Source: Tuctoria greenei (Eukaryota; Streptophyta; Magnoliopsida; Poales; Poaceae). Taken from it: a stretch of DNA of 64,000 nt. Under the pieces are notes generated by a model that did no database searches, was not told the origin of the DNA, and saw only the letters and a list, made by a program, of their open reading frames with translations. The stretch covers positions 92,668,301-92,732,300 of the forward strand of contig JAYESD010000005.1 in assembly GCA_036927565.1 (NCBI GenBank), written 5' to 3'. The position numbers and the translations under genes were made by a program. Positions 32,511-44,389 of the stretch are shown here, piece after piece. Each line of letters starts with the position of its first letter. Position 1 is the stretch's first letter.

Positions 32511-33116
32511 ACGCATCTATTTGATGAAAAAAAAATAAGATTGTCCTGCCTGGTGCATGCCTTGTGTTCAATGCATCTTTATTACTATAATGAGAGTTTT
32601 TAGGACCTCACATTGTTCCTTATTACTTTATATACTTCTTTTATTTCTACTAATGAATTTTTGGAACATTCACCTTAATATAAAAATCATATAAATCACC
32701 ACACCAAACAAAAAATCCTATCTGACCATCAATAAGACTACTACAGTGCTTACGAAGAGTAAATATCAAAAGGACTCGAAATCACATGACGCAAGCCAAA
32801 ATATTGACTCCGCGCGTGGTGCTCAGTATTATGGATAGAATGGAAAAGCCATTGTTTATCATCCACTTTCACCGATCCTTGTTTGCTTCTTCGATTCAGC
32901 CGTGTTGGGCATCCCATAATGGCCTACTTACGAAGGTGTGGAGATCCTGCCTCCTTGCATGGCAAGTACTGAGATTTTTGTAGCCCATGTCAAAAGAAAG
33001 TGTACCCCAACAACATAAATTTTAGAATATTAATTATAATGCATAGGTTATTTTAAATAGATAAATATCTAATGTGTATACCCAAGAGACTAAAATCAAA
33101 GCTTTTGTAATATATC
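32511..33116. other. AT-rich flank of the peptide gene
   Basis: Holds the 3' UTR (aaaaaaaataaga near 32526 is a possible polyadenylation element). No other gene is recognised; the ORF at 32786-32983 has no visible domain. Confidence 0.4.
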
Positions 33117-33124
33117 TATATAAT

Positions 33125-33361
33125 GGGAGCGACTAGAATGCAAGCAGGTGTTTGATGCAATCGTGCAATCAAGCACTCTCAATCAATGGATTTGTATCCA
33201 ACGGTTAGTGCATCTTTTTATTTAAACCCCTCCACCATCCCTTCATCTGGTGGAGGGGGTTAAATAAAAATAGGTAACGACCGTAAGATGCAGATCCGAT
33301 GGTTATGGATGCTTGATTGCACGATTGCACCAAACCTTTGATTGCATAGTAGTCATTGCCC
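33125..33361. mobile_element. Foldback MITE, 237 bp, TSD TATATAAT
   Basis: Terminal inverted repeats of about 51 bp (33125-33175 against 33311-33361), with aligned cores tgcaatcgtgcaatcaagca. The inverted symmetry continues to the centre (aacccctccacca / tggtggagggggtt), so the whole element folds into one long hairpin. It is flanked by TATATAAT at 33117-33124 and 33362-33369, an exact 8-bp TSD. That fits a hAT- or Mutator-related MITE. No coding capacity. Confidence 0.9.
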
Positions 33362-33369
33362 TATATAAT

Positions 33370-35643
33370 TAGCTTTAAAGTTTTTCTAATATTTGGATGT
33401 GAACCATACATTAATGCACCTATACCAATCTCATTGAGCGGATGTACTGGAACAACTGGAGAAATCTGGCCGTTATGACATGAAATTCATTCATTGAAAT
33501 CTCGTTTTATAAGCATACCTTTCCTCAATGGCCTCACCTGATGCCGGATTGGATCAAATTCTAACCTGACTAAGGCAAACTGAAACATAGAATCAACTAG
33601 CGGTCTGACGGCATCCCACACTCTCGCACGTGACCAGAGTGACTAGGTATTTCACATTGCTTTGGAGGTTGTGGCAATTAGCAGAGCAACCACTACCATA
33701 TATAGACTATTATTGGCAATTGGCCAATGACATCTACACTCAGCCTCAGGAGGCCCCGCTTAGACGATAGCCTACGGTGGCTGCCCTGAGGACCGAGGTC
33801 CCGACAATCTAGGAATTGCATTGGGTGGTGCCGGTGCGATGCGGCACCCAATAGCACACACGAAAAGACATAGTAAAGATACAAAGTTTCCATTTCATAA
33901 TCAGATATTGTTTACAGCATAGTGTACAACAGCGGTACACACGCAACAGAAAGTACATACTCACACTCTCAACCTATCTAGACACAAGAAAAGTTGTCCA
34001 TGCACACAGACGCTTCTCACTAGCAACACGAAGATCATAAGGCAGGTGTGGTGTCACGTGAGAGATACATCACGACAGCTCGAGGCCTCACGGACAACCC
34101 ATAACAATAACGGTAAAATCAAAACCTGCAAAACCACATATAAAGCAACCGTGAACACGAAGGCTCAGCAGACTTAACCGTCTCACCTAAGGTATGAAAC
34201 TCCACATGTTAGAAACTTTAAAGACTGGGAGCTGGAATTTGCGGAAATGAACTCGCCAAAAGTAAATCCTTAGTTGTCAGTTTTAGAGTAGCAAATGCGA
34301 GATCAGTGGGCATGTATCATATGAACTCCAAAATTGAACAAGAAATGCTTCATGCACGATGACACTAGCACAAAACTTCATAAGCTTCCCTCAAGTTAAA
34401 TGTTTGAAAATGATAACTTTAATTATGCTATCTCTAATTGAGCCAAGGTTACAATACAAAAGATTATTCACAGCAGTATATTCATATTCTTCTAACTAGT
34501 CTTTATTACTACGTCACGACGTAGTGGACAAGTGGTACTCAATAACCGCGAGGGACAATGATTCGAATCGAAAACACTCGGATCGCTTGACACATACGCA
34601 CATTCGGAAGCACCGAGTACTTCAATACTCATCGTATGTGGCAACCTTTCACAAGACACCTGAACGTAGAGCCGGTCCTACCGTCCCAGATCATGTGCGT
34701 CACCAAAGATAGTGGGGTATGCCTCGACACCAAGATTGACAAGTTACATCGGTTTTCTGAGACCCATATAGCCAGTAAACAATCCGGTACAGCTCAAAAC
34801 TTGTCCAACGGAGCCGCACACAGCTCGGTCCTTAAACGACACAGACAGGACTACAACCAAACCTCCAACATCTGCCTTGCCTTACTGGCCCAAGCACGAT
34901 GTGGTCACAAGCATTATCCGCCCAAGCACGATGTGGTCACAAGCATTATCTCATCATCGGGTCGAGAACAACCTTGTGTGCACCAACCTACGTAAATCTC
35001 CGTCCATGTCTTAGATTAAGAGTGGTCATATTGTATCATCTCGCGAGTAGGTTTCCCTCACTCAACTTCTTTCGCAAGTAGAATTCAACTACATGACTCA
35101 TGGTCTATAAAAGGTGACCATTCTCGCGAGTAGTTTCCAACATACTTGACTTCTACCGACCTTTCAACTAATCATTAGGCATAGCAATATAATACGATTG
35201 AGTATTATTGTACCCATCCAACTCTAAGGTTTATTTGTTCATGCATGTGGAGTATTCAATCAGCATAGACCTAATGCACATATCAAGTCTATTCAATGAA
35301 GAATAAAGCGAAACTTTATAAAAGCTCTTAAATAAAAACCGAGGCTTGCCTTGAGTTGCAACTAGATAAATGTCAATAAGTCAGTTGCTTGATCCTTCAA
35401 GTGGAACTTCTTGTCGATTCTCTTCATCTCTTGTCCTTGCTGCTACTCCAAACAATTTGCTTGCAGTGAAGTCCAAGCTTGTGCCTCCTCCTCCAAGCGA
35501 TGCTCCTCGTCGAGCTTCATTGTCATGTGAGCTATCGAGATGGAAGATGCACAATTATTCAAATGCAACTTAGCAATTTGGACAAAAGAGAAGTGTTGCA
35601 GATTAAACACGTGTCCAGGTGATAACCTAGGAATTTAAGTTGA
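33370..35643. other. Intergenic, no gene recognised
   Basis: About 2.3 kb between the MITE and Tat element 2. Small ORFs (33693-33893, 34524-34995, 35370-35573) have no recognised domain. A 32-bp tandem duplication lies at 34888-34948. Imperfect copies of tctcgcgagtagNttNcc occur near 35038 and 35124, with a related tttcgcaagtag near 35070. Confidence 0.4.
34888..34948. repeat. 32-bp tandem duplication
   Basis: gcccaagcacgatgtggtca… is repeated at 34888 and 34920, period 32 bp, the copies nearly identical. Confidence 0.9.
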
Positions 35644-35648
35644 GTCAC

Positions 35649-36502
35649 TGTCGAAGTGTTTGATACGACACTTCCCCCGGACCCACTGAGAAGCAGCCCG
35701 CGGAGGTTCTTTTATGGTTGGGGCACGCAAAGATCAAAATCAAGATGGCAACCTTAGAGATTTACGTGGCTTGGGCCGCCTGAGCGTAACACCCTACTCC
35801 ACGGGGTTTGTGTAATTGTATTGAGCGAGTGCGTTCGCTAGGGTCAGGTTGAATCCGATCAGCCTCTATCGTCCCGATGTTCGTGCAGTGCAACTCTTTT
35901 ATAGTCTTAAGGACTGACTGTTACAAAGCTGGTCTGGCCCGACATGTGGCCCTGGCGTGCTTAATGACCTAATACATTGTCTAAAGAGTATTAAGTACAA
36001 TTAATAGTGTCGTAACGTGCCTTCATGGCAGGGTTACCCCTATTAATGGTGCACTAATCGTGTGTCATTAATATGGTATTAATGACACATTATCAGACCT
36101 TGTAATTGCCGCTTTAACCATCCTTGAATGTTTGTAATGGTCATGATCGGCTTGTATTTCTGTTGGTGATGAAGGTTCGGAGGCTCCACACATGGCAGAT
36201 CCAGAGCTTTCCCTTGCGGGAGGGTAGGTCCGGGGTTGCTGTACATGTGTCGGTACCGGAGCTCCTCTCTGACGGGGGCTAGGTCTGGGGCTGTTGTACA
36301 TGTGTAGTCGCCGGAGCTTCCCTTGGTTGGGAGTTTTGTTCCGGTCTTATTTTACATGTGTTAACCCGGTTGCCAGCCATATGAGGGGTGCAAGTCTAGT
36401 GCAACATGACATGTGGGACCTGCAAGGGCCTTCGACTCTGACGGGTTGAACTTTCTTGCACTTTTTGCGGTATTGTGGGGTACCCGGTACGTAGGGTACT
36501 CA
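35649..36502 (-). repeat. 3' LTR of Tat element 2
   Basis: 854 bp, plus strand TGTCGAAGTGTTTGATACG…GTAGGGTACTCA. Compared with the 5' LTR the inner end has decayed (tactca for taccgaca). The purine-rich strand next to it (complement of about 36503-36525) would be the polypurine tract. Confidence 0.92.
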
Positions 36503-37036
36503 TAGTGGCCCCCGGGCCCACCTCTGGGAGAAACCCTTTGGGTTAAGTTGTTCTGCCGGAGGTGGGGCCATTCTCGATTCCCGCGCTTTGATTTTCAAAA
36601 GTCCTCTGATGCACCGATAGAGTGACGGTTTGGGAGTGAACCTTCGACGCGTGGCTTGTTATGAATATGGTAGATGAGATCTTTGAGTGCGGATCTCACG
36701 CAATTGAAGGTCGCCAGTTCCCAATACGAAAAACGTATCAGTTCCACACGCCCTGTCAGAGTGCCGACTTTGGGTTTCCCGCCGCTCATCATGGCAACGG
36801 TTGGCCTTGGGTAAGGACCTCGATCTCTTTGTCAGGGTGGTCCCAGGCCCACTCGTCATTGATGGGGTAGATTTTTGAAAAGTGCCTTTGATCTTATTGT
36901 GGTTTCCAGATCGCAGAGGCTTACTTAAGAAGGAAAGTGCGCACAGTTTGAGGACTCTTTACGCCTTCATTCATCTTTGTGCTCAGAGCCTCCCAAACTC
37001 CGCCTAACTTTCCATCTTTTGCTCCACTTTGCCGTG

Positions 37037-38429
37037 ATGGAGTTGGGTCTCCCCAAAAGCCGCCTCAAGAGCGATGATGATTTGAAGAAGATTCGAACCT
37101 ACATGGGGTGGTCCAGCGACTCCTTCAACCATTTGGTCCGCGCTGGCAAGCTCCCGTTCAAGAAGGAGCGCGATGGTGATATGGTGTACTTCACAGCGTA
37201 CGCCATGGTGGGATTCATTCCACCTTTCTCGACTTTCCTTTTGATGCTGCTTGACTTCTATGGTATGCAGTTGTACCACCTTCGCCCCCATTCTCTTCTT
37301 CTTGTGTCGACATTCGTCCACTTCTATGAGATGTGGGTGGGTATCCCCCCCCCAGCGTCGAGCTTTTCCGCACCTTCTTCACCATCCACACCACCGGCAA
37401 GGGGTCCGAGTTTCTTGGCTTCTACTATTTTGTGAAGTGCAAGAACTACCCCTACAAATACTTGAAGTTGTTTCCTTTCGGCAAGTGGGACGACTTGAAG
37501 AAAGATTGGATCGTCGTCACGGCAGAGGAGCACGAGAAATTGGAGCTGCCCGAAGGTCTCCCCAATGTTGACACTGACGCATGGAGTGTGGTTCCGGTGC
37601 TGTCAAATGCCTTCAACCCTGTCTTGACCAGGATCCGCGAGTGCGTGGAAGGTGGAGTGACCCCCCAGATGGTCTTCTGCAACTTCCTGGTCAACAGGTG
37701 GGCTCGGCTAAAGAAGAGGGAGAAGCTCGCGTGGGCCCTCAATAGCGTGATGGATGAAGACCGGATTGAAATCGGTCTGAAATCTAACTTGGATGATGCA
37801 TCCTTGGAGTTTCATTTGAAGAAATTCCAGCATGGGATTAATGTCAACGACGATGACTTGGCTACACCAGCAGCCTTCCTCCCACTGAACATGGAGGCTC
37901 AGTTTAGTAGGGAGCTCCGGTGGAGCATGCCGATACTTGAAGACCTTGGCGAGGTAGAAAGGCATCCAACCATCGGATTGGCGATTTCTGGAGCTTTCGA
38001 AGGTGGTCCTACCTCTGCCCCGAGCCGAAGGACTGAAGACGTTGGCAAAGGCAAGGGCAAAGAGCTAGCTGAGCCTTTCAGCTGGAAGAGGAAGTTGAAG
38101 CACGTTGACGGGAGGTCCGTCAGGCTTGCTCCTTCCACGACGGCTACTTCCCCCCGGAGGGGGAGGTCTTCTGTAGCTACTCCTGCTCCGGTGCAAACGT
38201 CTTCAAGAGGCGTAAGCTCTGGGCAGGCGACCTTGGCCTCAGTGCCGGCTAGAAGTTCCAGGTCTGGGGGTTCTTCCCGGCGGAGAGAAGCTTCGGCTGA
38301 AGGAACTCCGGCAGTTGCGAGTGTTCCTTAACTGGGGTCCGAAGCAGTTGTCTCACCGGATTTGGTGGGCTCTAGCCCCGGGCCTCAGAAGAAGAGGTTC
38401 CGAGGCGATTGGGGTGGTAGCATCCCGAG
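37037..38429 (+). pseudogene. Antisense gene of Tat element 2, N-terminal exon (gypsy-type transposon domain)
   Basis: ATG at 37037, MELGLPKSRLKSDDDLKK. Conserved domain as in element 1: TFVHFYEMWVGI, then PSVELFRTFFTIHTTGKG, FGKWDDLKKDWIVV, VPVLSNAFNPVLTRI and NFLVNRWARLKKREKLAWALN. One frame shift at the C run 37344-37353 (about ten C) is the main lesion before the stop near 38331. A ccgagGTAAGCATTG donor at 38430 corresponds to the donor in element 1. Protein role unknown. Confidence 0.78.
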
Positions 38430-38507
38430 GTAAGCATTGATTGCTCACCCTAAAATGCTAGTCTTGTTTTTGATGTGTTCTTAATCTTCTTTTCCCTTTG
38501 CTTTGAG

Positions 38508-40495
38508 GGTGTCGAAGAAAGGACCCGGAGCTTTAGCACTTGTTGCAACGGTCGGGGCTGCACCTACCGAAGCTCTAGCTTCGATCGCTGTGCCTTCTCA
38601 TCAAGCGGAAGCGGAAGTTGCGGCAGCTCCGGCGCTGGCTGCCGTGAGCTTGGACTCAGATTCCGCACCCGAAGCTCTTGTGGTAGCGCCGGACCGCAGG
38701 AGGGAAGTTGAAGATGTGCCCCTCGTGGCGGAGGCTGATGCTCCAACACCGACGATGCCAGAAGTTTCGGCTTTCGAGCCGGAAGTTGCCGAAGCTCTGG
38801 CTATTGAGCCAGAAGTAGCTCAAGCCCTGGCTATTGAGCCGGAGATCACCCAAGTTCTGGCCCTTGTGCCGGGAACGGTTGAAGATCCGGCATCTGAGCC
38901 GGAAGTGGCAGAGGGTCCGGCTGCGGAGCTGGAGCTGGTTGGAAGTCCGGCGGCTGTGTCGGAGGTGGTTGAAGGTCCGACGACTGTGCTGGAGGTGGTC
39001 ACAGCGCCGGAGCCCGAGCCAGCGGCGGTTGAGGACCCAGTTGAAGCTCCTGCTACTGCTCCAGAAGTGGTGGTCCCGGAGGTACCTGGGCTGGAGCCAG
39101 AGCAGCTTGCAGGACTGGCGACGGGTCCTTCAACTTTAGAGCTGTCGACTGAAGACCCGGAAGTGGCGCCTTCAACTGCTCCGGAGGTGGAAGTCCCCCC
39201 CGTGGGTTCTTCTGCTACCACTGAAGGGCTCCAAGAGAGCGGCCCTAGCGGTGCAAGAGTACAGGGGACCACTATTGTATAGTGGGACCCAATTTTTGTG
39301 ACGGAGAACCCGTTTGAGGCTGCGGAAATGATCCCGGTAGGCCTAGAACCTATCACTCTGGCGTTGTCCATAGACTAAGCCTGCTCAAGTCTTTGGCAGG
39401 TCCAGCTTGCCTTCGATCATGAGAGCAAAGCTTTGGAGGAGGAGCGCAACACCTTGAGGCGTTGGCACAACAGACTCCATTTTGAGACCAAGCTTGCTCA
39501 GACGAGGCTAGCTGACCAGAAGGAATGGATCAAGGGGGAGAAGGCCCGGTTAGAGTACTGGGATAAGTTGATGGAAGAGAAGTAGGTTGCCATCCGGGCG
39601 CTCGATGCTAACTCCAGGGAAATTCTGGGGCAAGCCAAGGAGAGACGTGACGCTGCTGACGAGCGTTACGAAAAGCTCGCAGAGTTGAATGAAACTCTCC
39701 TGAACCGTCGAGCGGACCTAGAGGCGAGGGAGGAAAAACTCCTGGGGCAGCAGGAGGATGTGGTGAGAAGAGAGGCGGAGGTCACCTAGAAGTTGACTCT
39801 GGGTGAGAAAAATTTGGTAGATCACGGCAAAAAGCTAGATCTATGGAAGGAGGAAGAGAGGAAGAAGAACTAGAAGGTGGGGCAAGATCTCTCGAAAAGA
39901 GAGTTTGACTTTGCTGCTAGGGAGGAGAGAGTCAAGGGCAGAGAAAAGAACCTAGCTGAGAGGCGGAACCGCATCCACCTCCGGGAGACAGAGCTGGCCG
40001 ACCGGGAGAAGCAGGTTGCTAAAAACATGCAGCAGCATGCTAAGTTGGTTGAGCGACTTTCCCGTGAAGGTTCGGAGCTTGTGGCCGCCCGGAGGTCACT
40101 GGAGGAGCTGCGGAGCTCGAAGGTGACTGAATCCTTGATGGTATGGGACTTCCAGGGACGTGCGGACAGGGCCCTCGTGCCTCTTGGTTTCAGTCCAGTA
40201 CGCCCAGAGAACCCGGCGCAGGAGCTAGACCAGACGCTGGCGGCACTTGGCTCTGCTGGCAGCAAATTCGACGCGATGGGTGATGTCATCGCCGATCAAC
40301 TAGAGACGGAGAGTAAATCCTTGGCTGAGAACTTCGTTGAGTATGTCTTGGCATGTTACCGGAGCCGAGACCCCTAGTTCTCCCTTGACCCGGTCTTTGA
40401 AGGAATCATCGCGGAGGAGGAGGATGTCGCTAGGGCTAGTGTCCAAGAAGCTGCTGGGAAGGTTGCTTCATTTTTCCACAGGATCCTCCAGTAGC
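38508..40495 (+). pseudogene. Antisense gene of Tat element 2, C-terminal exon
   Basis: After the putative intron (38430-38507): an Ala/Glu/Pro/Val-rich region to 39282 made partly of repeats (EPEVAEALAIEPEVAQALAI…), a coiled coil (39400-40140: RAKLEE-like, LAERRNRIHLRETELADREKQV), and the conserved tail ADRALVPLGFSPVRPENPAQ and LACYRSRDP. Stops interrupt near 39282, 39584, 39789, 39873 and 40375. The end is close to 40495 (ILQ-stop), followed by gattaatgaaatcc, a plausible polyadenylation region. Confidence 0.72.
38765..39010. repeat. Coding minisatellite (about 30-bp units) in the antisense gene
   Basis: Imperfect units of the type gagccggaagtNgcNgaagNtcNggctNtt encoding E-P-E-V-A-x-A/G-x-A-x. 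The homologous region of element 1 lacks the array. Confidence 0.7.
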
Positions 40496-40613
40496 TAGGA
40501 CTTTTCTCCCTTTGTCCCTTGTAATCTCAATTTTGTAATCCAGTTCTTTTGATTAATGAAATCCTCCTTTTTGCCTTGAAATTCACTTTGTCTTCAATAT
40601 ACTGTGTCATGTC

Positions 40614-41072
40614 TTATTGAGTACAGGGGCCCCTGCTTCTGCACGGAGCCAGGAGAAGAATTCTAGCTCCGGCCCCCTGCTCCTGCACGGAGCCATCGAA
40701 GTAGAGGGTCCAGTGAGGCTCAGTGAATACCGGGACTTTGAGCTCTGGTTTCTGCTCATTGTGGCCCCTAGGGTTTGATGGAGAGGGAGTCCACTCCGCC
40801 ACAAAGTTAGCCAATGCTTGACTTTTAATTGCTTGTCTCAACACGAATTCTAGATCGAATTCTGCCAGCTCCGATGCCCACTTTGCAACATTCCCAGTAG
40901 AATTAGGGTTTTGCAAAATTGCACGTAGTGGAAAAGAAGTTACCACTGATATTTTGTGGGCTTGGAAGTAATGACTAAGCTTTCTTGAGGCAATAAGAAC
41001 TACGTAAAGCAGTTTATGCACCTCAATGTATCTTGTCTTGGTGTCGGGTAGTACTTCACTGATGAAGTACAC
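40614..41072 (-). pseudogene. RNase H region of Tat element 2, truncated
   Basis: Reads YFISEVLPDTKTRYIEVHKLLYVVLIASRKL, NPNSTGNVAKWASELAEFDLEF and WTLYFDGSVQEQGAGARILL (catalytic Asp in YFDGS). It stops at 40614 inside the second RNase H domain. Integrase, which follows in element 1, is absent. The break sits at ccctgcttctgcacggagcc, which recurs 54 bp away (40676-40695), so a repeat-mediated deletion is likely. Confidence 0.85.
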
Positions 41073-41286
41073 TGGGCATTGGACTGTCTGGACCCTCCCA
41101 GAGGGGCCCGGAGCTTCCTCCTCATCTACCCAGACCCTCCCGGAGGGGTCCGGACCTTCTTCTGGAATTTCTTGGTTCCTACCAAAGGAACCGGGAGCTT
41201 CTTTTGGACTGACCCAGACCCTCCCAGAGGGTCTGGATCTTCTTGTTCAGTAGCAGTTACTTCTTCGTTTGAAGGAGGTTGATCCT

Positions 41287-42310
41287 CTAGCATCTCGCCT
41301 TGAGGATTCGTGCCTGAGGGTTGGTACCCAGACTCACCTTCAGGTAGCTCCGAACCCTCCCGGAGAGGTCTAAACTCCTGAATTGGAGATGGCTCTGGTC
41401 TTCGGCAACCAGGACCATACTGACTACCTTTGTAGTTGCCGAAATGTAAAGCAGTAAAGGCTCACCAGGGTTCGGAGCTACCAGGATTGGTAGTGTGGTG
41501 AGGAGCTGCTTCAACTCCTGAAACGCCTTTTCTGCTTCCTCAGTCCAATGAAACGGTCCGGACTTCCTCAAGAGTTTGAAGAAGGGTAGCGCCCGATCTG
41601 CCAGTCTTGATATAAACCGACTGAGCGCAGCTAGACATCCAGTCAACTTTTGGACATCTTTAATGCGGGCTGGGGGCCGCATTTCTTCTATAGCCTTGAT
41701 CTTCGCCGGATTTTCTTTGATTCCACGATGAGTCACCAAGAACCCCAGAAGCTTTCCGGAGCTAACCCCGAAGACACACTTGTCCGGGTTCAGCTTGGTG
41801 CGCGTAGTGCGCAGCTTGTCGAAGATGGCTTGTAAGTTGTCAAGGAGTGACTCCTTGTTTTTTATTTTCATGATGATGTCATCAACATACACCTCCACCA
41901 AGTCTCTAATTAGCTCTTTAAATGTTTTGTACATGTCTCGCACAAATGTTGAGGCAACATTTTTAAGACCAATGGCATGGCAGTATAACAATACAATCCA
42001 TCTACTGTTATGAAGGCAGTGTGCTCTTCATCTTCCGCAGACATTTGGATTTGATGATATCCAGAGTATGCATCTAAGAAACACAGTAGTTCACACTCGG
42101 GGTGGAGTCCACTATCTGATATATTCTAGGTAGTGGAAATGGAACTTTTGGACATGCCTTATTTAAGGTGGTGTAGTCGATACACATCCGAAGCTTCCCA
42201 CCAGCCTTGGGTAAAACAACTGGGTTTGCCAGCCATTTTGGATGGAATACTTCCCGGATTAATCCAGCTTCGATCAACTTCTTAACTTCTTGTCGGATGA
42301 AGTTTTGCCG
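41287..42310 (-). pseudogene. Reverse transcriptase of Tat element 2
   Basis: The N-terminal segment (42074-42310) has NPVVLPKAGGKLRMCIDYTTLNKACPK. The core (41287-41991) has GLKNVASTFVRDM, VEVYVDDIIMKI (active site YVDD), LNPDKCVFGVSSGKLLGFLVTHRG and RFISRLADRALPFFKLLRK. A small internal loss near 41990-42070 separates the two. The linker to RNase H (41075-41400) is built of accctcccNgaggggtccgg repeats. Confidence 0.88.
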
Positions 42311-42469
42311 CTCGATTGATTGCTTCTAGGGCTTCTGGTGTACAGGTCGAGCGTCTGGGTAAATCTTCAGATTGTTCTCAATCACCTCCCTAGGGATCCC
42401 AGGCATTTGTGACGGTTACCAGGCAAACACATCAACATTAGCCCGGAGGGAAGTGATGAGCGTGAGTTC

Positions 42470-42890
42470 CTATTTATTGTTCAGACCCCCTGATATACGT
42501 GTAGTCTGAGCATCATCAGAACCAATTTGGACGACTTTGACGGGAATGTCGGCGTCGCCGCTTGGTTGCACACGAGGTGCGGAGGTAGAGCCTTTGTGAT
42601 GAATGCTTAGAAGATTCGCAGCTGGCTCCTTACCGGATGCTTCCTCTTGCGCCGTGGTAAGCGCATAGAGTTCTTCTAGTGCAATAACTCCTGCAGTACG
42701 ATCTCCGCGGATCCGGAGAACGCCCGTAGGTGTTGGCATCTTCAACACCAAATAACCATAATGGGCAGCAGCCATAAACTTGTATAAAGCTAGCCTGCCC
42801 AAAATGGCATTGAAAGGCAGACTGATCTGCGCTATGTCGAAGATCAATTTCTCGATTCTGTAGTTCTCCCAGGTCCCGAAGGTCACTGGG
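42470..42890 (-). pseudogene. Protease C-terminal half of Tat element 2
   Basis: Starts at the SIRE insertion (42891) with LPVTFGTWENYRIEKLIFDI and continues ISLPFNAILGRLALYKFMAAAHYGYLVLKM, the same block as in element 1 (8160-8330). The other half lies beyond the insertion at 55057. Confidence 0.88.
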
Positions 42891-42895
42891 AGTGT

Positions 42896-44329
42896 TGAAA
42901 GCATCTAGGCCCCCATGAGGTATGGTTTCGGTGATTAATGACAACCATTGAATTTTACTAATGAATTTGTGGATGCAAGGTCTCCCATATCACTCAATCA
43001 AATGACATCTATATGAATATGAATATCAATTACTGATCATTGGAGACCCCTAAACAATCATTTTATGAGATCAATCAATTTTATGAAGATTAGAAGTAAA
43101 AGCTCATATGTCAAAGTCATTCAACCATAATTGACAATACTCAATGCTTGAACATCATCAGAAGTATATTTCCAACAAATGTCTAAGAGGTCAATCAAGC
43201 CAAATACAAAAGAATCACTTAGAAACAACTCGAAGCAAACAAAATCAACTCACCGGATCAACCGATGTTTCCATAGAACAACACATCGGTCGAGTTGGTT
43301 CAGCAGAAGAAGAAGACCTCAGAAACAAAGCACTCACCAGATCATCTGATGTTAGGGGCAATGTTACATCGATCCATCAGTACAGTATGCAATATCCTTG
43401 GACCAAGTGTGGCACCGGATCATCCGATGTACAACCTTTGAACACATCGGTCAATCACTCCAGTAAGCATCAAGTTTGAACCAATTCTGGAGGAAGTGCC
43501 ACCGGATCATCCGATGAGAAGATAAGTGCAACATCGGCCTGACAACGGTCATATCTGACAAAGTGACATCAACTAATTTGGCTTTGACCGATGATAACTG
43601 AAGGGGAGACATCAGATCATCTGGTGTTCGTAGAGCAGTGATGTCAGCCTACTTTTCCAACTGCTATTTCGTGGAGGCTGGCTATTTATACCCCTTCAAC
43701 CTGTCAAATCAAAAACTTCTTGATCACCAGACATACTCTAGACATCCTCAAGCATTCAAGACATTGAGCCATCACTTCTACATCTTTTAGAACACTTACA
43801 CACCAAGAGATAGGCTAGAACTAGCTAGAGAGAGAGAGCTTGTGTGCCTCCATTCTTGGTGAGTGGAATCTCTAGTGTAGTGAGAGCTGTAAGGGAGTGT
43901 CCCTTGGTGTTTGTAACTGAGAGAGACTTCCAGAGCTTGCCAAGACGGTTGTGGAAGCCCGAAGGATCCAAGTTGTACAAGGCTTGAGCTCCACCTTGCC
44001 GAGGTTGGCAAACGGAGAAGAATAGTGAAGATCCCTAGTCTTGGTGACTTGGGTGTGGCTATACCCTTTGGTGGGTGCCACAACGTGGATGTAGGAAAAT
44101 CTTGACGATCTTGCCGAACCACGGGATAAATCCTCGTGTCTCCTCGGGAGTTTGCATTCTCTTCCTCTCCTTTACACTTATGCATTTCGTATATCGCAAA
44201 GTCACTATTCACTTGAATGCATAGGTTGTTTGCGTAGGGAATTGGGCTCTTAGTAATTACGTTTTATTGCCTTAATTTTTGAAAAGAAGCCCAATTCACC
44301 CCCCCCCTCTTGGGCATTCGATCCTTACA
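42896..44329 (+). repeat. 5' LTR of SIRE element C
   Basis: 1434 bp, TGAAAGCATCTAGG…CATTCGATCCTTACA. U3 carries five accggatcatccgatg-like palindromic units (near 43251, 43334, 43411, 43498, 43608). Confidence 0.95.
43683..43690 (+). promoter_or_regulatory. LTR TATA box of SIRE element C
   Basis: TATTTATA in ggctatttataccccttcaacc, just downstream of the palindromic units; the sequence recurs in the 3' LTR. Confidence 0.65.
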
Positions 44330-44331
44330 AT

Positions 44332-44343
44332 TGGTATCAGAGC
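44332..44343 (+). promoter_or_regulatory. PBS of SIRE element C
   Basis: TGGTATCAGAGC two bases after the LTR end; complementary to the initiator tRNA-Met 3' end, the usual copia primer. Confidence 0.92.
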
Positions 44344-44389
44344 AAGGTTGCTCATAGGATCATTCTAGCTTCACCGCTAGAGAGCTAAA

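Noticed and set aside
38820..39371. 183-codon minus-strand Ser/Thr/Gly-rich ORF
   Set aside because: Shadow of the Glu-Pro repeat region of the antisense gene.
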